Assembly (NCBI GenBank): GCA_030765455.1
Contig: JAVCCM010000103.1
Coordinates: 79,502-143,501, forward strand
Length of the DNA: 64,000 bases
From: Candidatus Electryonea clarkiae
GTDB taxonomy: Bacteria > Electryoneota > Electryoneia > Electryoneales > Electryoneaceae
Reading direction: 5' to 3'
Positions 1 to 8,964 of the stretch are shown here, piece by piece. The first letter of the stretch is position 1; the number at the start of each line of letters is the position of its first letter. The position numbers and the translations under genes are program-made. The notes beneath the pieces were generated by a model. That model did no database searches, had not been told where the DNA came from, and saw nothing but the letters and a program-made list of their open reading frames with translations.

Positions 1-2132
1 GAGTCCTGGCACACAGGGTTGCAAACGTAGTTCACCAAAAACATGCCAGACCCTGGCAGATCCTGGCGGTTACTTTTACCAATAAATCAGCGCGTGAGTT
101 GAAAGAGAGAGTTGCTGCAATTACTCCAGACGGTGATGAAGTAGCTGCCGGAACATTTCACTCAATATTCCTTCGAATGCTTCGCCGTGAGGCGAAAGCG
201 ATAGATTATCCGCGTGATTTCACGGTTTTTGATATGGACGATTCAAACCGTCTGGTTAAAATGATTCTGAATGAAAAAGGTGAAAAACGTTTTCAGCCCC
301 GTTCAATTCGCGCTGCAATCAGCCGAATGAAAAATGATATGATAACACCGGAGCAGCATGAGAACAGAGCGAAAACGTCGGATCAGAAATTTATCAATGA
401 AGTTTACCGTGAATATGAAAACAGGTTGCTCCAATATGCCGGAATGGATTTTGATGACTTGTTGATTCGTCCAATTGGTTTGCTGAAAAATCATCCTTCA
501 GTGTTGGCATACTGGAGAGACAGGTGGCGTTATATCCATGTGGATGAATACCAGGACACTAACCTGGCTCAATTTGAATTGATTAAAATCCTGGGCGGCT
601 CCAGACCAAACCTCTGTGTTGTGGGTGATGATGATCAGTCAATTTATGGATGGCGAGGCGCGCGAGTCGAAAATATTTTCCGTTTTCGCGAAGCTTTCGA
701 AGGAACAAAGGTATTCAGACTTGAACAAAATTATAGAAGTACTCAGCCGATACTCGAGCTTGCTCATTCTGTAGTTTCCAGGAGTACAATGCGGGAAGAC
801 AAAAAACTATGGACTGAAAAGAAAGAGGGGAAAAAACCAGAGGTGATCCGTCTCTCGACTGAAGCCGACGAAGCCGGCGAAGTAGTTGACAGAATAGGGC
901 GTGAAGTTTTGAGCGGAAAACGTGAATACAGAGATTATGCAATCCTGTACCGGACAAATGCTCAATCTCGTTTGTTTGAAGATGCATTGAGAAGCAGGAG
1001 ATTTCCCTACCAGGTAATCGGCTCACTCCGTTTTTACGACAGAAAAGAGATCAGGGATGCACTTGCATATTTCAAAATATGCATCAATCCCCGTGACGAT
1101 GTTTCATTGCGCAGGATTATTTCAGAACCACCGCGCGGGATTGGTACTACTACCCTGGATCACCTCGTCGAATGGTCAAGAGCAAACGACACAACTTTGA
1201 CAAAAGCGCTTATAAATGGGGAAGTGGTTGAGGGATTAAGCTCCCGTGGAGCCAATAATTGTCGAAAATTTGGCGAACAAATTGAGAATTGGCGTAATGA
1301 GCTTAAAGAAAAGAAATTGAATGAGTGGGCAAAGTGGGTACTTGAAGATTCCGGTTATATCCGGCGTCTTGAAGATGGCGATAAGTTCGAAAATGCTACA
1401 CGTCTCGATAACATAAATGAGCTAATCAGCGGGTTGGCACAGTTTGAGGAAGAGGCTGACGAATCAGAAAATGGATTGGCGGATTTTGTTGAACAGGTCG
1501 CGTTAGCAACGGATATTGATAAATATGATCCGGAGGCTGACAGCGTGCGTATGATGACTATTCACTCTGCAAAAGGACTTGAATTTCCTGTCGTTTTTGT
1601 TACAGGACTCGAGAAGGGGCTTTTCCCCTTTGAAAGAATGGGTGATTCGGATTACGACCCAGATGAAGAGAGACGGCTTTTTTATGTAGCTGTTACCCGG
1701 GCTGAAAAAGAACTGATCCTTACTATGGCATGGCAAAGAAGAAAATGGGGAGTTCTTTCGGGGTGTGCGCCAAGCCCGTTTCTCAAGGAATTGCCACGGG
1801 AATTTATAAGCGAATCCGGTACATCATCCCCCTATGCTGCCAAGCAGGGTTCCTTAGGGTTTGGATCGAGCCGGGACAGAAATTCAAAGAAGGCAGTGAG
1901 CAGTTTCAGGAAAACAAATACATCATCATCTCAAAAACAAGAAACTATTTCACCGGATGATATCCCCGCAATCCATTATGGTGATCTTGTCAGGCATAAA
2001 GTGTTTGGCGATGGTATGGTAGTTAATGCAGTAAAGTATCGCAATGATATTAAGGTTACAGTAGAATTCGAAGACGGTCAACATGACCTTCTTCAAAGTA
2101 AAGCGAAACTTCAGCCCTTAAAAGATTTTTAG
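1..2132 (+). CDS. pcrA: ATP-dependent 3'-5' DNA helicase, UvrD/PcrA family (5' end outside window)
   Basis: Superfamily 1 helicase of repair and replication. The reading frame is open from base 3, and the first residues (VLAHRVANVV) match the stretch just after the Walker A GKT, so the start and motif I lie upstream of the window. Visible motifs in order are Ia (AVTFTNKSA), II (VDEYQDTN, near 541-565), III (GDDDQSIYGWRGA, near 625-665), IV (EQNYRST), V (TIHSAKGLEFPVVF, near 1557-1600) and VI (FYVAVTRAEKEL). The C-terminus (YGDLVRHKVFGDGMVV) is the Tudor-like tail typical of PcrA and UvrD. PcrA is preferred over Rep because of this tail and the DDDQ motif. The downstream gene nadC begins within a few bases to about 30 bases of the stop, suggesting cotranscription. 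Confidence 0.95.
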   Translation, partial: VLAHRVANVVHQKHARPWQILAVTFTNKSARELKERVAAITPDGDEVAAGTFHSIFLRMLRREAKAIDYPRDFTVFDMDDSNRLVKMILNEKGEKRFQPRSIRAAISRMKNDMITPEQHENRAKTSDQKFINEVYREYENRLLQYAGMDFDDLLIRPIGLLKNHPSVLAYWRDRWRYIHVDEYQDTNLAQFELIKILGGSRPNLCVVGDDDQSIYGWRGARVENIFRFREAFEGTKVFRLEQNYRSTQPILELAHSVVSRSTMREDKKLWTEKKEGKKPEVIRLSTEADEAGEVVDRIGREVLSGKREYRDYAILYRTNAQSRLFEDALRSRRFPYQVIGSLRFYDRKEIRDALAYFKICINPRDDVSLRRIISEPPRGIGTTTLDHLVEWSRANDTTLTKALINGEVVEGLSSRGANNCRKFGEQIENWRNELKEKKLNEWAKWVLEDSGYIRRLEDGDKFENATRLDNINELISGLAQFEEEADESENGLADFVEQVALATDIDKYDPEADSVRMMTIHSAKGLEFPVVFVTGLEKGLFPFERMGDSDYDPDEERRLFYVAVTRAEKELILTMAWQRRKWGVLSGCAPSPFLKELPREFISESGTSSPYAAKQGSLGFGSSRDRNSKKAVSSFRKTNTSSSQKQETISPDDIPAIHYGDLVRHKVFGDGMVVNAVKYRNDIKVTVEFEDGQHDLLQSKAKLQPLKDF

Positions 2133-2164
2133 TGATTCAGCATAATCGTACGCTGGAAAATAAA

Positions 2165-3040
2165 ATGAATTTGATTGAAGCAGTTGGAATAGACTGGCTC
2201 GAAAGACATATTGATGAAGCGCTGGCGGAAGACCTGGGGCAGGCAGGAGATATCACCTGTCATGCAACTATCCCGGCTCCGTTACAAGCCCGTGCGGAAC
2301 TTGTTTGCAAACAAGCCGGTATCATAGCCGGTTCTGACTGGGCTGTAAAATGTGGTGAAAGGACTGTTCCTGAAGCATCATGGGTATTCACCGTACGTGA
2401 TGGAGAACGTGTAGAAGCCGGTGATGTTATCGCTGAAGTTACAGGATCGCTGCGTGGGATTTTGATTTCAGAACGTACCGCCCTGAATGGATTGGGACGT
2501 CTCAGTGGTATTGCGACAATGACTGCTGAAGCTATGAGACGAATTAAGGGCACAAATGCAGTCGTTCTTGAGACACGAAAAACCACACCCGGATGGCGGA
2601 AAGCTGAAAAATATGCCGTGCGAATGGGTGGTGCGGAAAATCACCGCATGGGATTATATGACGAGATTTTGATCAAAGAGAATCATATCGATGCTGCCGG
2701 GGGAATATTAAATGCAATTGAGGGCGCAAAAAAGTGGCGACAGCATGATTTAAAGAGGAAAAATATTCCTATTGAAATAGAGGTAAAGAATTTGGAAGAA
2801 CTCGAGACGGCACTGGAAGGAAAACCCGAAAGAATATTACTCGATAACTTCAATATTGATCTACTTAACCGGGCGGTTCAAGATAATAGTGGCGAATGTG
2901 TTCTGGAAGCTTCGGGCGGGATAACACTTGATAATATTGAGTCAATCGCCCATACCGGTGTAGAACGCATCTCATTAGGTGCCTTGACACATTCTGTAAA
3001 ACCGCTCGATCTTTCGCTGCTTGTTTTTGAAACATCTTAG
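2165..3040 (+). CDS. nadC: Nicotinate-nucleotide pyrophosphorylase (quinolinate phosphoribosyltransferase)
   Basis: Cytosolic enzyme of de novo NAD synthesis: quinolinate plus PRPP gives nicotinate mononucleotide, CO2 and PPi. Family signatures include EDLGQAGDITC near the N-terminus, the ETRKTTPGWR phosphate/substrate loop, GGAENHRMGLYD, IKENHI, the EIEVKNLEE strand and the C-terminal EASGGITLDNI and ISLGALTHS. Length from ATG 2165 is 291 aa, normal for the family. An in-frame GTG at 2132 overlaps the helicase stop and would add 11 residues with no ribosome binding site. ATG 2165 has a weak GGA seven bases upstream and is preferred. No nadA or nadB is in the window. Confidence 0.93.
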   Translation: MNLIEAVGIDWLERHIDEALAEDLGQAGDITCHATIPAPLQARAELVCKQAGIIAGSDWAVKCGERTVPEASWVFTVRDGERVEAGDVIAEVTGSLRGILISERTALNGLGRLSGIATMTAEAMRRIKGTNAVVLETRKTTPGWRKAEKYAVRMGGAENHRMGLYDEILIKENHIDAAGGILNAIEGAKKWRQHDLKRKNIPIEIEVKNLEELETALEGKPERILLDNFNIDLLNRAVQDNSGECVLEASGGITLDNIESIAHTGVERISLGALTHSVKPLDLSLLVFETS

Positions 3041-3101
3041 ATGTCCAGGTGCAGGCAGTACGCATTGAATGAATATAACTTGAGAGGAGTAATACAATCT
3101 C

Positions 3102-4829
3102 ATGAATAATGATCAAATGGTTGGCAAATTCACATTTGTCCTTCACTCACATCTTCCATACGTATTATCCCATGGCAAATGGCCCCACGGTATGGTCTGG
3201 CTTTCAGAAGCAGCGAGTGAAACATATATCCCATTCTGGCGGGTCTTTAACAGGCTTCATGAAGAGGGAAAGAATCAAGCAGTAACAATCGGGATAACTC
3301 CAGTCCTCGCTGAACAATTAGCTGATCCGGGATTTAAATATGAATTCAAAGAATATCTCGAGATGAAGCAAACTGCCGCCGAAGCTGATATTATCGATTT
3401 TGAGAAACGATCTGAGCATGAAATGGCTAAAACAGCGCGGTTCTGGCTCGACTGGTATCGGGGGATCGAAGATGATTTTCGGAATACCCTGGGTGAGGAT
3501 ATCATCGGTGCATTTGCAGATCTTCAGGATAAGGGTGCAATAGAGATAATTACCAGCGCGGCTACTCATGGATATCTGCCGTTACTGGGCACGGACGAGG
3601 CAGTTGAAACACAGATCCGGGTTGGGGTAGAAACCTACAAAAAACATTTTGGGCGTGATCCTAAAGGTATCTGGCTCCCCGAATGTGCCTATCGTCCCGG
3701 TTATCACTGGGTTAGCCCGGAAGATGAGAATGGAGAAGGTTTTGACCGGAAAGGAATAGAATTTTTCCTTCAAAAATATGGAATCCGCTATTTCATTGTA
3801 GATACTCATCTCCTGAAAGGTGGAACTGCACAGGGCGTTTATCTCCAACGATTCGAAGGATTGAGGCAACTCTGGGATCAAGCAGCAAGTGGTTATGTGC
3901 GCGAGAAAGTCCGCGATGAAGACATCGAAAAGACGCCTTACAGGGTGTATTGGGTAGATGGAACCACCGGCGGTGAAGGAGATCCCATTGGTATCCTCAG
4001 CCGCGACTCAGAGACAAGCCTACAGGTCTGGTCGGGTGAATACGGTTATCCTGGCGATGGTCAATACCTTGATTTTCATAAAAAACATTTTCCCGGAGGC
4101 CACCGGTACTGGCGCGTAACGGATTCACAGGCAGATCTCGGCGATAAGGGTGTTTATGAACTGGGGAAGGTTGAGGAGAGGCTCGAAGAAAACGCACATC
4201 ATTTTGTGTCGATAGTTGAAAAAGTGCTTTCTGAACAGGACAATATCCCGGTCGAAAATCGCCAGGTAGTTAGTCCTTTTGATACGGAACTATTCGGTCA
4301 CTGGTGGTTTGAAGGTGTGAATTGGATAGAAAAGGTCTTGCGAAAAGTTGACGAGTCACCACTGCTGAAGCCGTCAAAAGGCAGCGAGTTAATCGAGTCT
4401 CTTTCTGAAGCGCCGGTTGTCAGGCTTCCGGAAGGCTCATGGGGCGAAGGTGGATTCCACTATATATGGTACAACAATGCAACTCGATGGACATGGAAAA
4501 TTGTTCATGAAGCCGAGAAGTCTATGACCCTGGCAGCAAGGAAATATGGCGGGGAGGAGGGTGAGATAAAAGAAATTCTTGCTCAACTCGGTCGTGAGTT
4601 GTTACTTCTCGAATCAAGCGACTGGCAATTTCTTATCAGCACAAAATCAGCACGTGATTATGCGGAACTTCGTTTCAATCAGCATAGTCAGGATTTCACT
4701 TTTTTACATACTTTGCTTGAAAAGATTTCAAATGGTGAAGAGAAAACCGCAGAAGAATGGGAACGGTACCAGGCAATATGCCAGCGAGATTCACTTTTTG
4801 CAGACCTTGATCCAAATTATTGGGTTTGA
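3102..4829 (+). CDS. Glycoside hydrolase family 57 protein, 1,4-alpha-glucan branching enzyme type
   Basis: GH57 retaining enzyme acting on alpha-glucans, most like the GH57 branching enzymes, which build alpha-1,6 branches in glycogen. The (beta/alpha)7 domain begins with FVLHSHLPYV. The likely nucleophile is Glu194 in IWLPECAYRP and the likely acid/base is Asp394 in SPFDTELFGHWWFEG. SAATHGYLPLL is also typical. The C-terminal third (from about residue 430) is the helical DUF1957-type region. Length of 575 aa fits the family. It starts about 60 bp after nadC behind a GAGGAG ribosome binding site. No glycogen synthase or phosphorylase is nearby, so the pathway role is inferred from the family only. 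Confidence 0.88.
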   Translation: MNNDQMVGKFTFVLHSHLPYVLSHGKWPHGMVWLSEAASETYIPFWRVFNRLHEEGKNQAVTIGITPVLAEQLADPGFKYEFKEYLEMKQTAAEADIIDFEKRSEHEMAKTARFWLDWYRGIEDDFRNTLGEDIIGAFADLQDKGAIEIITSAATHGYLPLLGTDEAVETQIRVGVETYKKHFGRDPKGIWLPECAYRPGYHWVSPEDENGEGFDRKGIEFFLQKYGIRYFIVDTHLLKGGTAQGVYLQRFEGLRQLWDQAASGYVREKVRDEDIEKTPYRVYWVDGTTGGEGDPIGILSRDSETSLQVWSGEYGYPGDGQYLDFHKKHFPGGHRYWRVTDSQADLGDKGVYELGKVEERLEENAHHFVSIVEKVLSEQDNIPVENRQVVSPFDTELFGHWWFEGVNWIEKVLRKVDESPLLKPSKGSELIESLSEAPVVRLPEGSWGEGGFHYIWYNNATRWTWKIVHEAEKSMTLAARKYGGEEGEIKEILAQLGRELLLLESSDWQFLISTKSARDYAELRFNQHSQDFTFLHTLLEKISNGEEKTAEEWERYQAICQRDSLFADLDPNYWV

Positions 4830-4839
4830 TGAAAAATGA

Positions 4840-5060
4840 TGCCGTCATTGCGAGGCACGAAGCAATCTCCCGATTCAACTGAAAATCATTCACAAGATAT
4901 AAGGATATGAAAATCAATTAAGAATTAGGAATTATGAATTAGAAATTATTAAACCTCTAATTTTGATCTGTTAATTATTTTTTGCGTTCTTTGCTCCTTT
5001 GTGGCTTTGCGTGAAACAAAAATTGCAGATTCCCGGATCAAGTCCGGGAATGACAAATTT
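4840..5060. repeat. Intergenic dispersed repeats with hairpin
   Basis: The gap between the GH57 gene and the DUF58 gene holds several pieces of repeat-like DNA. One is a 'gtcattgcgaggcacgaagc' element at 4843. Another is an AT-rich 'aattatgaatt' tract near 4917-4950 that recurs at 6019 and 6094. A third resembles the 'cacaaagaacgcaaag' family near 4979-5012. The last is a 7-bp hairpin at 5030-5050 (ttcccgg / ccgggaa) that recurs near 8480. No coding signal is seen. Confidence 0.6.
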
Positions 5061-5107
5061 GGTAATCATGTTAATCTTGTAAATCCTGTCGATTCATTGA
5101 ATAAAAT

Positions 5108-6016
5108 ATGAACACACTCACAAATAATGATCGAGAATTAATATCATCCGACCTAGTCCACCGCCTGGAACCATTATCTCTCCGGGCGAAATTCGTTGTG
5201 GAGGGTTTTCTTACCGGTCTGCATAGAAGCCCATATCATGGATTCAGCGTCGAATTCGCCGAGCATCGTATGTACCAGCCCGGCGATCCATTGAAACATG
5301 TGGACTGGAAGGTTTTCGGACGTACCGACCGGTTTTATATCAAACAATACCAGGAAGAAACCAATCTCCGGGGGATGATCTTACTCGATCAGAGCTTGTC
5401 TATGCAATATTCCTCGGCGAAATGGGCGACCAAATTTGAATATGGTCGCAGTCTCGCCGCCGCTTTGATTTACCTGATGCTGTCTCAACGAGATGCCGTG
5501 GGATTAACCCTTTTTGATACTGAGATCAGGGACTTTTACCCTGCAAAAAGCGCATTGACCTGGCGAAATGTTCTGTGGAGTTGTCTGGAACAGGCAAAAA
5601 CGGGTGGTAAAACAAAAGTAGGTGCTGCACTTCATCACCTTGCGGAACGAGTTGGCAGACGAGGCATGGTCATCCTGATATCAGATTTGTTAGATGATCC
5701 CGATGAATTGATCAGCGGTCTGCATCATTTTCGCCATAATGGTTATGAAGTTATCGTATTCCAGGTACTCGATCCCAGGGAACTGGATTTTGCCTTTGAA
5801 CGTGAGGCACGATTCGAGGAACTCGAATCGGGTCAGACTATGACCGCGAGCCCCTGGCAGATGCGGGAAGCGTATTCGGAGGAAATGAATACATTCTTAG
5901 AAAAATTACGGTCAGGCTGCTCCCGGCATAAAGTCAGCCTTCATACTGTAACAACCAATACACCATTGGATAAAGCCTTGCTCGAGTTTCTCACGTTCAG
6001 ACAAAAGAGGATGTGA
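5108..6016 (+). CDS. DUF58 family protein with von Willebrand A-like fold
   Basis: A 302-aa member of the DUF58 family. The hallmark EHRMYQPGDPLKHVDW and RTDRFYIKQY segments lie at about residues 50-85. They are followed by a vWA-like domain with a MIDAS-type metal site (LLDQSLSM, residues about 95-105) and a distal acidic LISDLLDDPDEL segment. DUF58 proteins normally sit next to a MoxR AAA ATPase and BatA/BatB membrane proteins. None of these is here, so this copy is an orphan or its partners lie elsewhere. No signal peptide is seen. It is flanked by AT-rich direct repeats at about 4917, 6019 and 6094. Confidence 0.85.
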   Translation: MNTLTNNDRELISSDLVHRLEPLSLRAKFVVEGFLTGLHRSPYHGFSVEFAEHRMYQPGDPLKHVDWKVFGRTDRFYIKQYQEETNLRGMILLDQSLSMQYSSAKWATKFEYGRSLAAALIYLMLSQRDAVGLTLFDTEIRDFYPAKSALTWRNVLWSCLEQAKTGGKTKVGAALHHLAERVGRRGMVILISDLLDDPDELISGLHHFRHNGYEVIVFQVLDPRELDFAFEREARFEELESGQTMTASPWQMREAYSEEMNTFLEKLRSGCSRHKVSLHTVTTNTPLDKALLEFLTFRQKRM

Positions 6017-6050
6017 AGCAATTAAGAATTATGAATTGAAATCTTCGACG

Positions 6051-6088
6051 TTCTGTCAGGTCTTGAACGAAGTGGAGACCTGACAGAA
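6051..6088. repeat. Stem-loop, 13-bp perfect stem
   Basis: ttctgtcaggtct pairs perfectly with agacctgacagaa around a 12-base loop containing 'gaacgaagtgg'. There is no T-run, so a Rho-independent terminator for the DUF58 gene is only possible. The loop text resembles the hairpin repeat at 56755-56841, which suggests a dispersed REP-like element. Confidence 0.6.
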
Positions 6089-6234
6089 ACCCCATTAAGA
6101 ATTATGAATTAATAATTGAAAATCTTTAAGATTCTTTGCCCTCTGCGATTTTGAATGAGATAAGAGGTTTTCGTTTTATCATATAATCAAATTATTAGAA
6201 CTTATACCAGGCAAGTACCAAAACGGAAAACACC

Positions 6235-8358
6235 ATGAATGATTTACAAAGAATTAAACAGCTTGAGAAAGAGATCGGTATTAATTTAGAACTTACTGAC
6301 TTTGATACGATTATGGAAATAAATAACGGTTATTCAATCGATAAAAATCAGAATGTTATTGGTTTGAATTTTGATCAGTTTATGCTTGAAAACATTCCTC
6401 AATTATTATTTTCTTTCCAGTATTTATCCAGGTTTAGTTTATATGGAAACAAGCTATCCAAGCTTCCGAAAGAAATATCAGAATTGAAGAATTTGCAAAC
6501 TCTCGATATTTGTTCTAATCAATTAACCGAATTGCCTAATGAAATATCAGAATTAAAGAATTTGCAAACTCTCGATATTAGTTCTAATCAATTAACCGAA
6601 TTGCCTAAGGAAATACTTGAATTCGATATGGAGATTAGATGGGAATTTGCATCGCCTTATAAGGGAATATTCCTTGAAGACAACCCACTCGAATCACCAC
6701 CAATCGAAATTGTAAAGAAAGGCAAAGACGCTGTCAGGGCATATTTCGAGTCGCTTGAAGGTGAAAGACGCGCTCTTAACGAAGTAAAGGTTATTTTAGT
6801 TGGCGACGGCGGAGCGGGAAAGACCTCACTGGTCAAGCGTCTGCTCGGAAATGAATTCGACAAGAATGAATCACAGACACATGGCATAAATATAGACAAC
6901 TGGTTGCTACAAGATGGTAAAGACAAAGTCAAAGTTAATATCTGGGATTTCGGCGGTCAGGAGATCATGCATGCCACCCACCAGTTCTTCCTGTCCAAAC
7001 GCAGCCTTTATATACTTGTTCTTGATGGCAGAAAAGATGAAAAGACGGAATACTGGCTCAAACACATCGAAAGTTTCGGCGGAGATTCACCGGTATTGGT
7101 GGTAATCAATAAAATAGATGAAAACCCCGGCTTCGATGTAAACCGCCCATTTCTCCAGGATAAATACGAAGGCATAAAAGGTTTCTATCGTATTTCATGC
7201 GCTGAAGATGACGGTATAGAACAGTTCAAAGAACAATTGAGCGAAGAGCTGTTACAGCTTGAAATGCGTAAAACTCCTTTCGCTAAAAGTTGGTTTGAGG
7301 TGAAGAAACAATTGGAAGAGATGAAAGAGGATTTCATCTCTTGCGAGAGATATAAGGAAATCTGCGCTGAAGCTGGAGTAGATGAGCAAACGGCACAGGA
7401 TACACTCGTTGATTACCTGAACGATCTCGGTATAGCGCTGCATTTCAAGGATTTCGAGTTAGATGACGTGCATGTGCTCGAACCGGGCTGGGCAACCGGT
7501 GCAGTATATAAAATCATCAACTCAACGGAATTGGCGGACAATAACGGTATCTTGAAGATGAACCGTCTTAAGCATATCCTCAAACAAAGAGAGGGCGATA
7601 AATACTTCTATCCCCAGGACAAATTCAAATTCATTATCGAATTGATGAAAAAGTTTGAATTGTGTTATGAAATGAAAAACAAGTCTGTACTCATCCCCGA
7701 TTTGACCAAAGTCGCAGAGCCGCCGTTCGGTTTCAATTATGGCGAAGCCCTCAAATTCCGCATTGACTACGATTTCCTGCCGAAATCTGTTATGCCCAGG
7801 TTTATTGTGAACATGCACGAGGATATCAAAGGAAAATTGCTCTGGCGTACGGGAGTAGTTCTTGAGGATAAAGATTTCAAATCCCAAGCTGTGATCAAGG
7901 CGGATGAGGTTGAAAAACGAATATTTATCTACGTGAGTGGAGATCAGAAACGGGATTATTTCGCCGTTATTCTATCCACTTTCCGCAAGATAAACGGCAG
8001 CTTTGAAAAATTGAACGCTGTTGAAAAAATCTGTCTGCCTGATCAGCAGAATATACCGGTTAGCTATCAACACCTTGTAACTCAAGAGGGAATGGGTGTG
8101 AAAGAGTTTGTTCCTGAAGGCGCGGGAAAGTTATATAATGTGCAGGAATTGTTGGGTACTATTAGTATTATTGATAGAACCGAAGAAGAAATGCTCCAGA
8201 TATTGAGAAAACTTAAAGATAAATTTAATACAGAAGATTCTTTATTGAATATCGCACTTGATATTTTCTCCCCAAAATTGAAAGCTGGTCCAGCAGAATT
8301 GGAATTCAAGCTTGTAAAAGTAAAGGATTTAGTGAAGAAGATATTTTCATCTGAATAG
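6235..8358 (+). CDS. Roco family protein: leucine-rich repeats, Roc GTPase and COR domain
   Basis: Bacterial Roco GTPase of 707 aa. Residues about 55-165 form a short leucine-rich repeat block (LPKEISELKNLQTLDI type). Two consecutive 69-bp units around 6472-6609 are almost identical in DNA, indicating a recent duplication. The Roc G domain follows with the P-loop GDGGAGKT (residues 190-197), the switch motif DFGGQE (238-243) and NKID as the base-specificity motif. The COR domain spans about 340-600, including VLEPGWATGAVYKI. The last part has no assigned domain. Roco proteins dimerise through COR and act as nucleotide-dependent switches. The role in bacteria is mostly unknown. No obvious operon partner is present. 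Confidence 0.92.
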   Translation: MNDLQRIKQLEKEIGINLELTDFDTIMEINNGYSIDKNQNVIGLNFDQFMLENIPQLLFSFQYLSRFSLYGNKLSKLPKEISELKNLQTLDICSNQLTELPNEISELKNLQTLDISSNQLTELPKEILEFDMEIRWEFASPYKGIFLEDNPLESPPIEIVKKGKDAVRAYFESLEGERRALNEVKVILVGDGGAGKTSLVKRLLGNEFDKNESQTHGINIDNWLLQDGKDKVKVNIWDFGGQEIMHATHQFFLSKRSLYILVLDGRKDEKTEYWLKHIESFGGDSPVLVVINKIDENPGFDVNRPFLQDKYEGIKGFYRISCAEDDGIEQFKEQLSEELLQLEMRKTPFAKSWFEVKKQLEEMKEDFISCERYKEICAEAGVDEQTAQDTLVDYLNDLGIALHFKDFELDDVHVLEPGWATGAVYKIINSTELADNNGILKMNRLKHILKQREGDKYFYPQDKFKFIIELMKKFELCYEMKNKSVLIPDLTKVAEPPFGFNYGEALKFRIDYDFLPKSVMPRFIVNMHEDIKGKLLWRTGVVLEDKDFKSQAVIKADEVEKRIFIYVSGDQKRDYFAVILSTFRKINGSFEKLNAVEKICLPDQQNIPVSYQHLVTQEGMGVKEFVPEGAGKLYNVQELLGTISIIDRTEEEMLQILRKLKDKFNTEDSLLNIALDIFSPKLKAGPAELEFKLVKVKDLVKKIFSSE

Positions 8359-8964
8359 TAAATATAACAACGGTTTATGGATTCCTGCCTTCCAGGCTGT
8401 CCGAGAATGCAAAAAGCAGCATAGAATGTCATTCCTGCGAAGGCAGGAATCCAGGTTTAACAACAGGTTGCAATTTTGTGGATTCCCGGATCAAGTCCGA
8501 GAATGACATTCTCGGACAGCCTGCTTCGTAGGAATGACGTAGTGGATTGATCTATGCTAAACTGTTTCACAAGTATCATTTTTTTTGATGCAATATCGAC
8601 ATTGTTCTATTTGTATGAATTGAGTTCTGAGTGTAGCTTCCTGGCATCAAGTGTAGTGGTTTGCACAACTATAGACTATTAGATGTTCTGCTCTAAGAAA
8701 TGTCATAAAATCGACTGCTAACCTGATAGATTGAAAGCAGATATGATCATTCTACTAATGAATTCTTTATGGAGATTATTCCGGAATGAGTATTGGCACC
8801 AACATTGCTTGAGAAAATATGGAAGAAATTGCGAATAGAATATTCGATCTTTATGTATTAACATCTATTCACATGGATTGACAGTAGTTCACACATGATA
8901 ATAGTGAACTACACATAACTTTAAGAAAAATTGATGTAAAAATTTAGACTTCAAGGGAGAAGAT
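8359..8964. repeat. Intergenic region with MITE-like inverted-repeat element (8379-8535)
   Basis: This 606-bp gap has no credible gene. At 8395-8409 and 8507-8521 lies an exact 15-bp inverted repeat (ggctgtccgagaatg and its complement), bounding about 127 bp. Outside it the arms continue with imperfect matches (attcct...). Inside are a hairpin (attcctgc gaag gcaggaat, 8431-8450) and a copy of the 'gattcccggatcaagtccg' repeat also seen near 5028. The structure is that of a small non-autonomous element or a composite REP unit. The rest (8540-8880) shows nothing recognisable. Confidence 0.6.
8884..8912. promoter_or_regulatory. Perfect 9-bp inverted repeat upstream of the sppA-like gene
   Basis: gtagttcac and gtgaactac flank 11 bases, 52 bp before the sppA-like start codon. 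A TTGACA-like -35 box (8878-8883) abuts the left arm, which would fit an operator overlapping a promoter. No well-spaced -10 box is clear, so the function is inferred. Confidence 0.4.

Noticed and set aside
6235..8358. Roco gene as part of a phage-defence island
   Set aside because: Neighbours are DUF58 and SppA-like genes and repeats; no nuclease, methylase or other defence gene is close.
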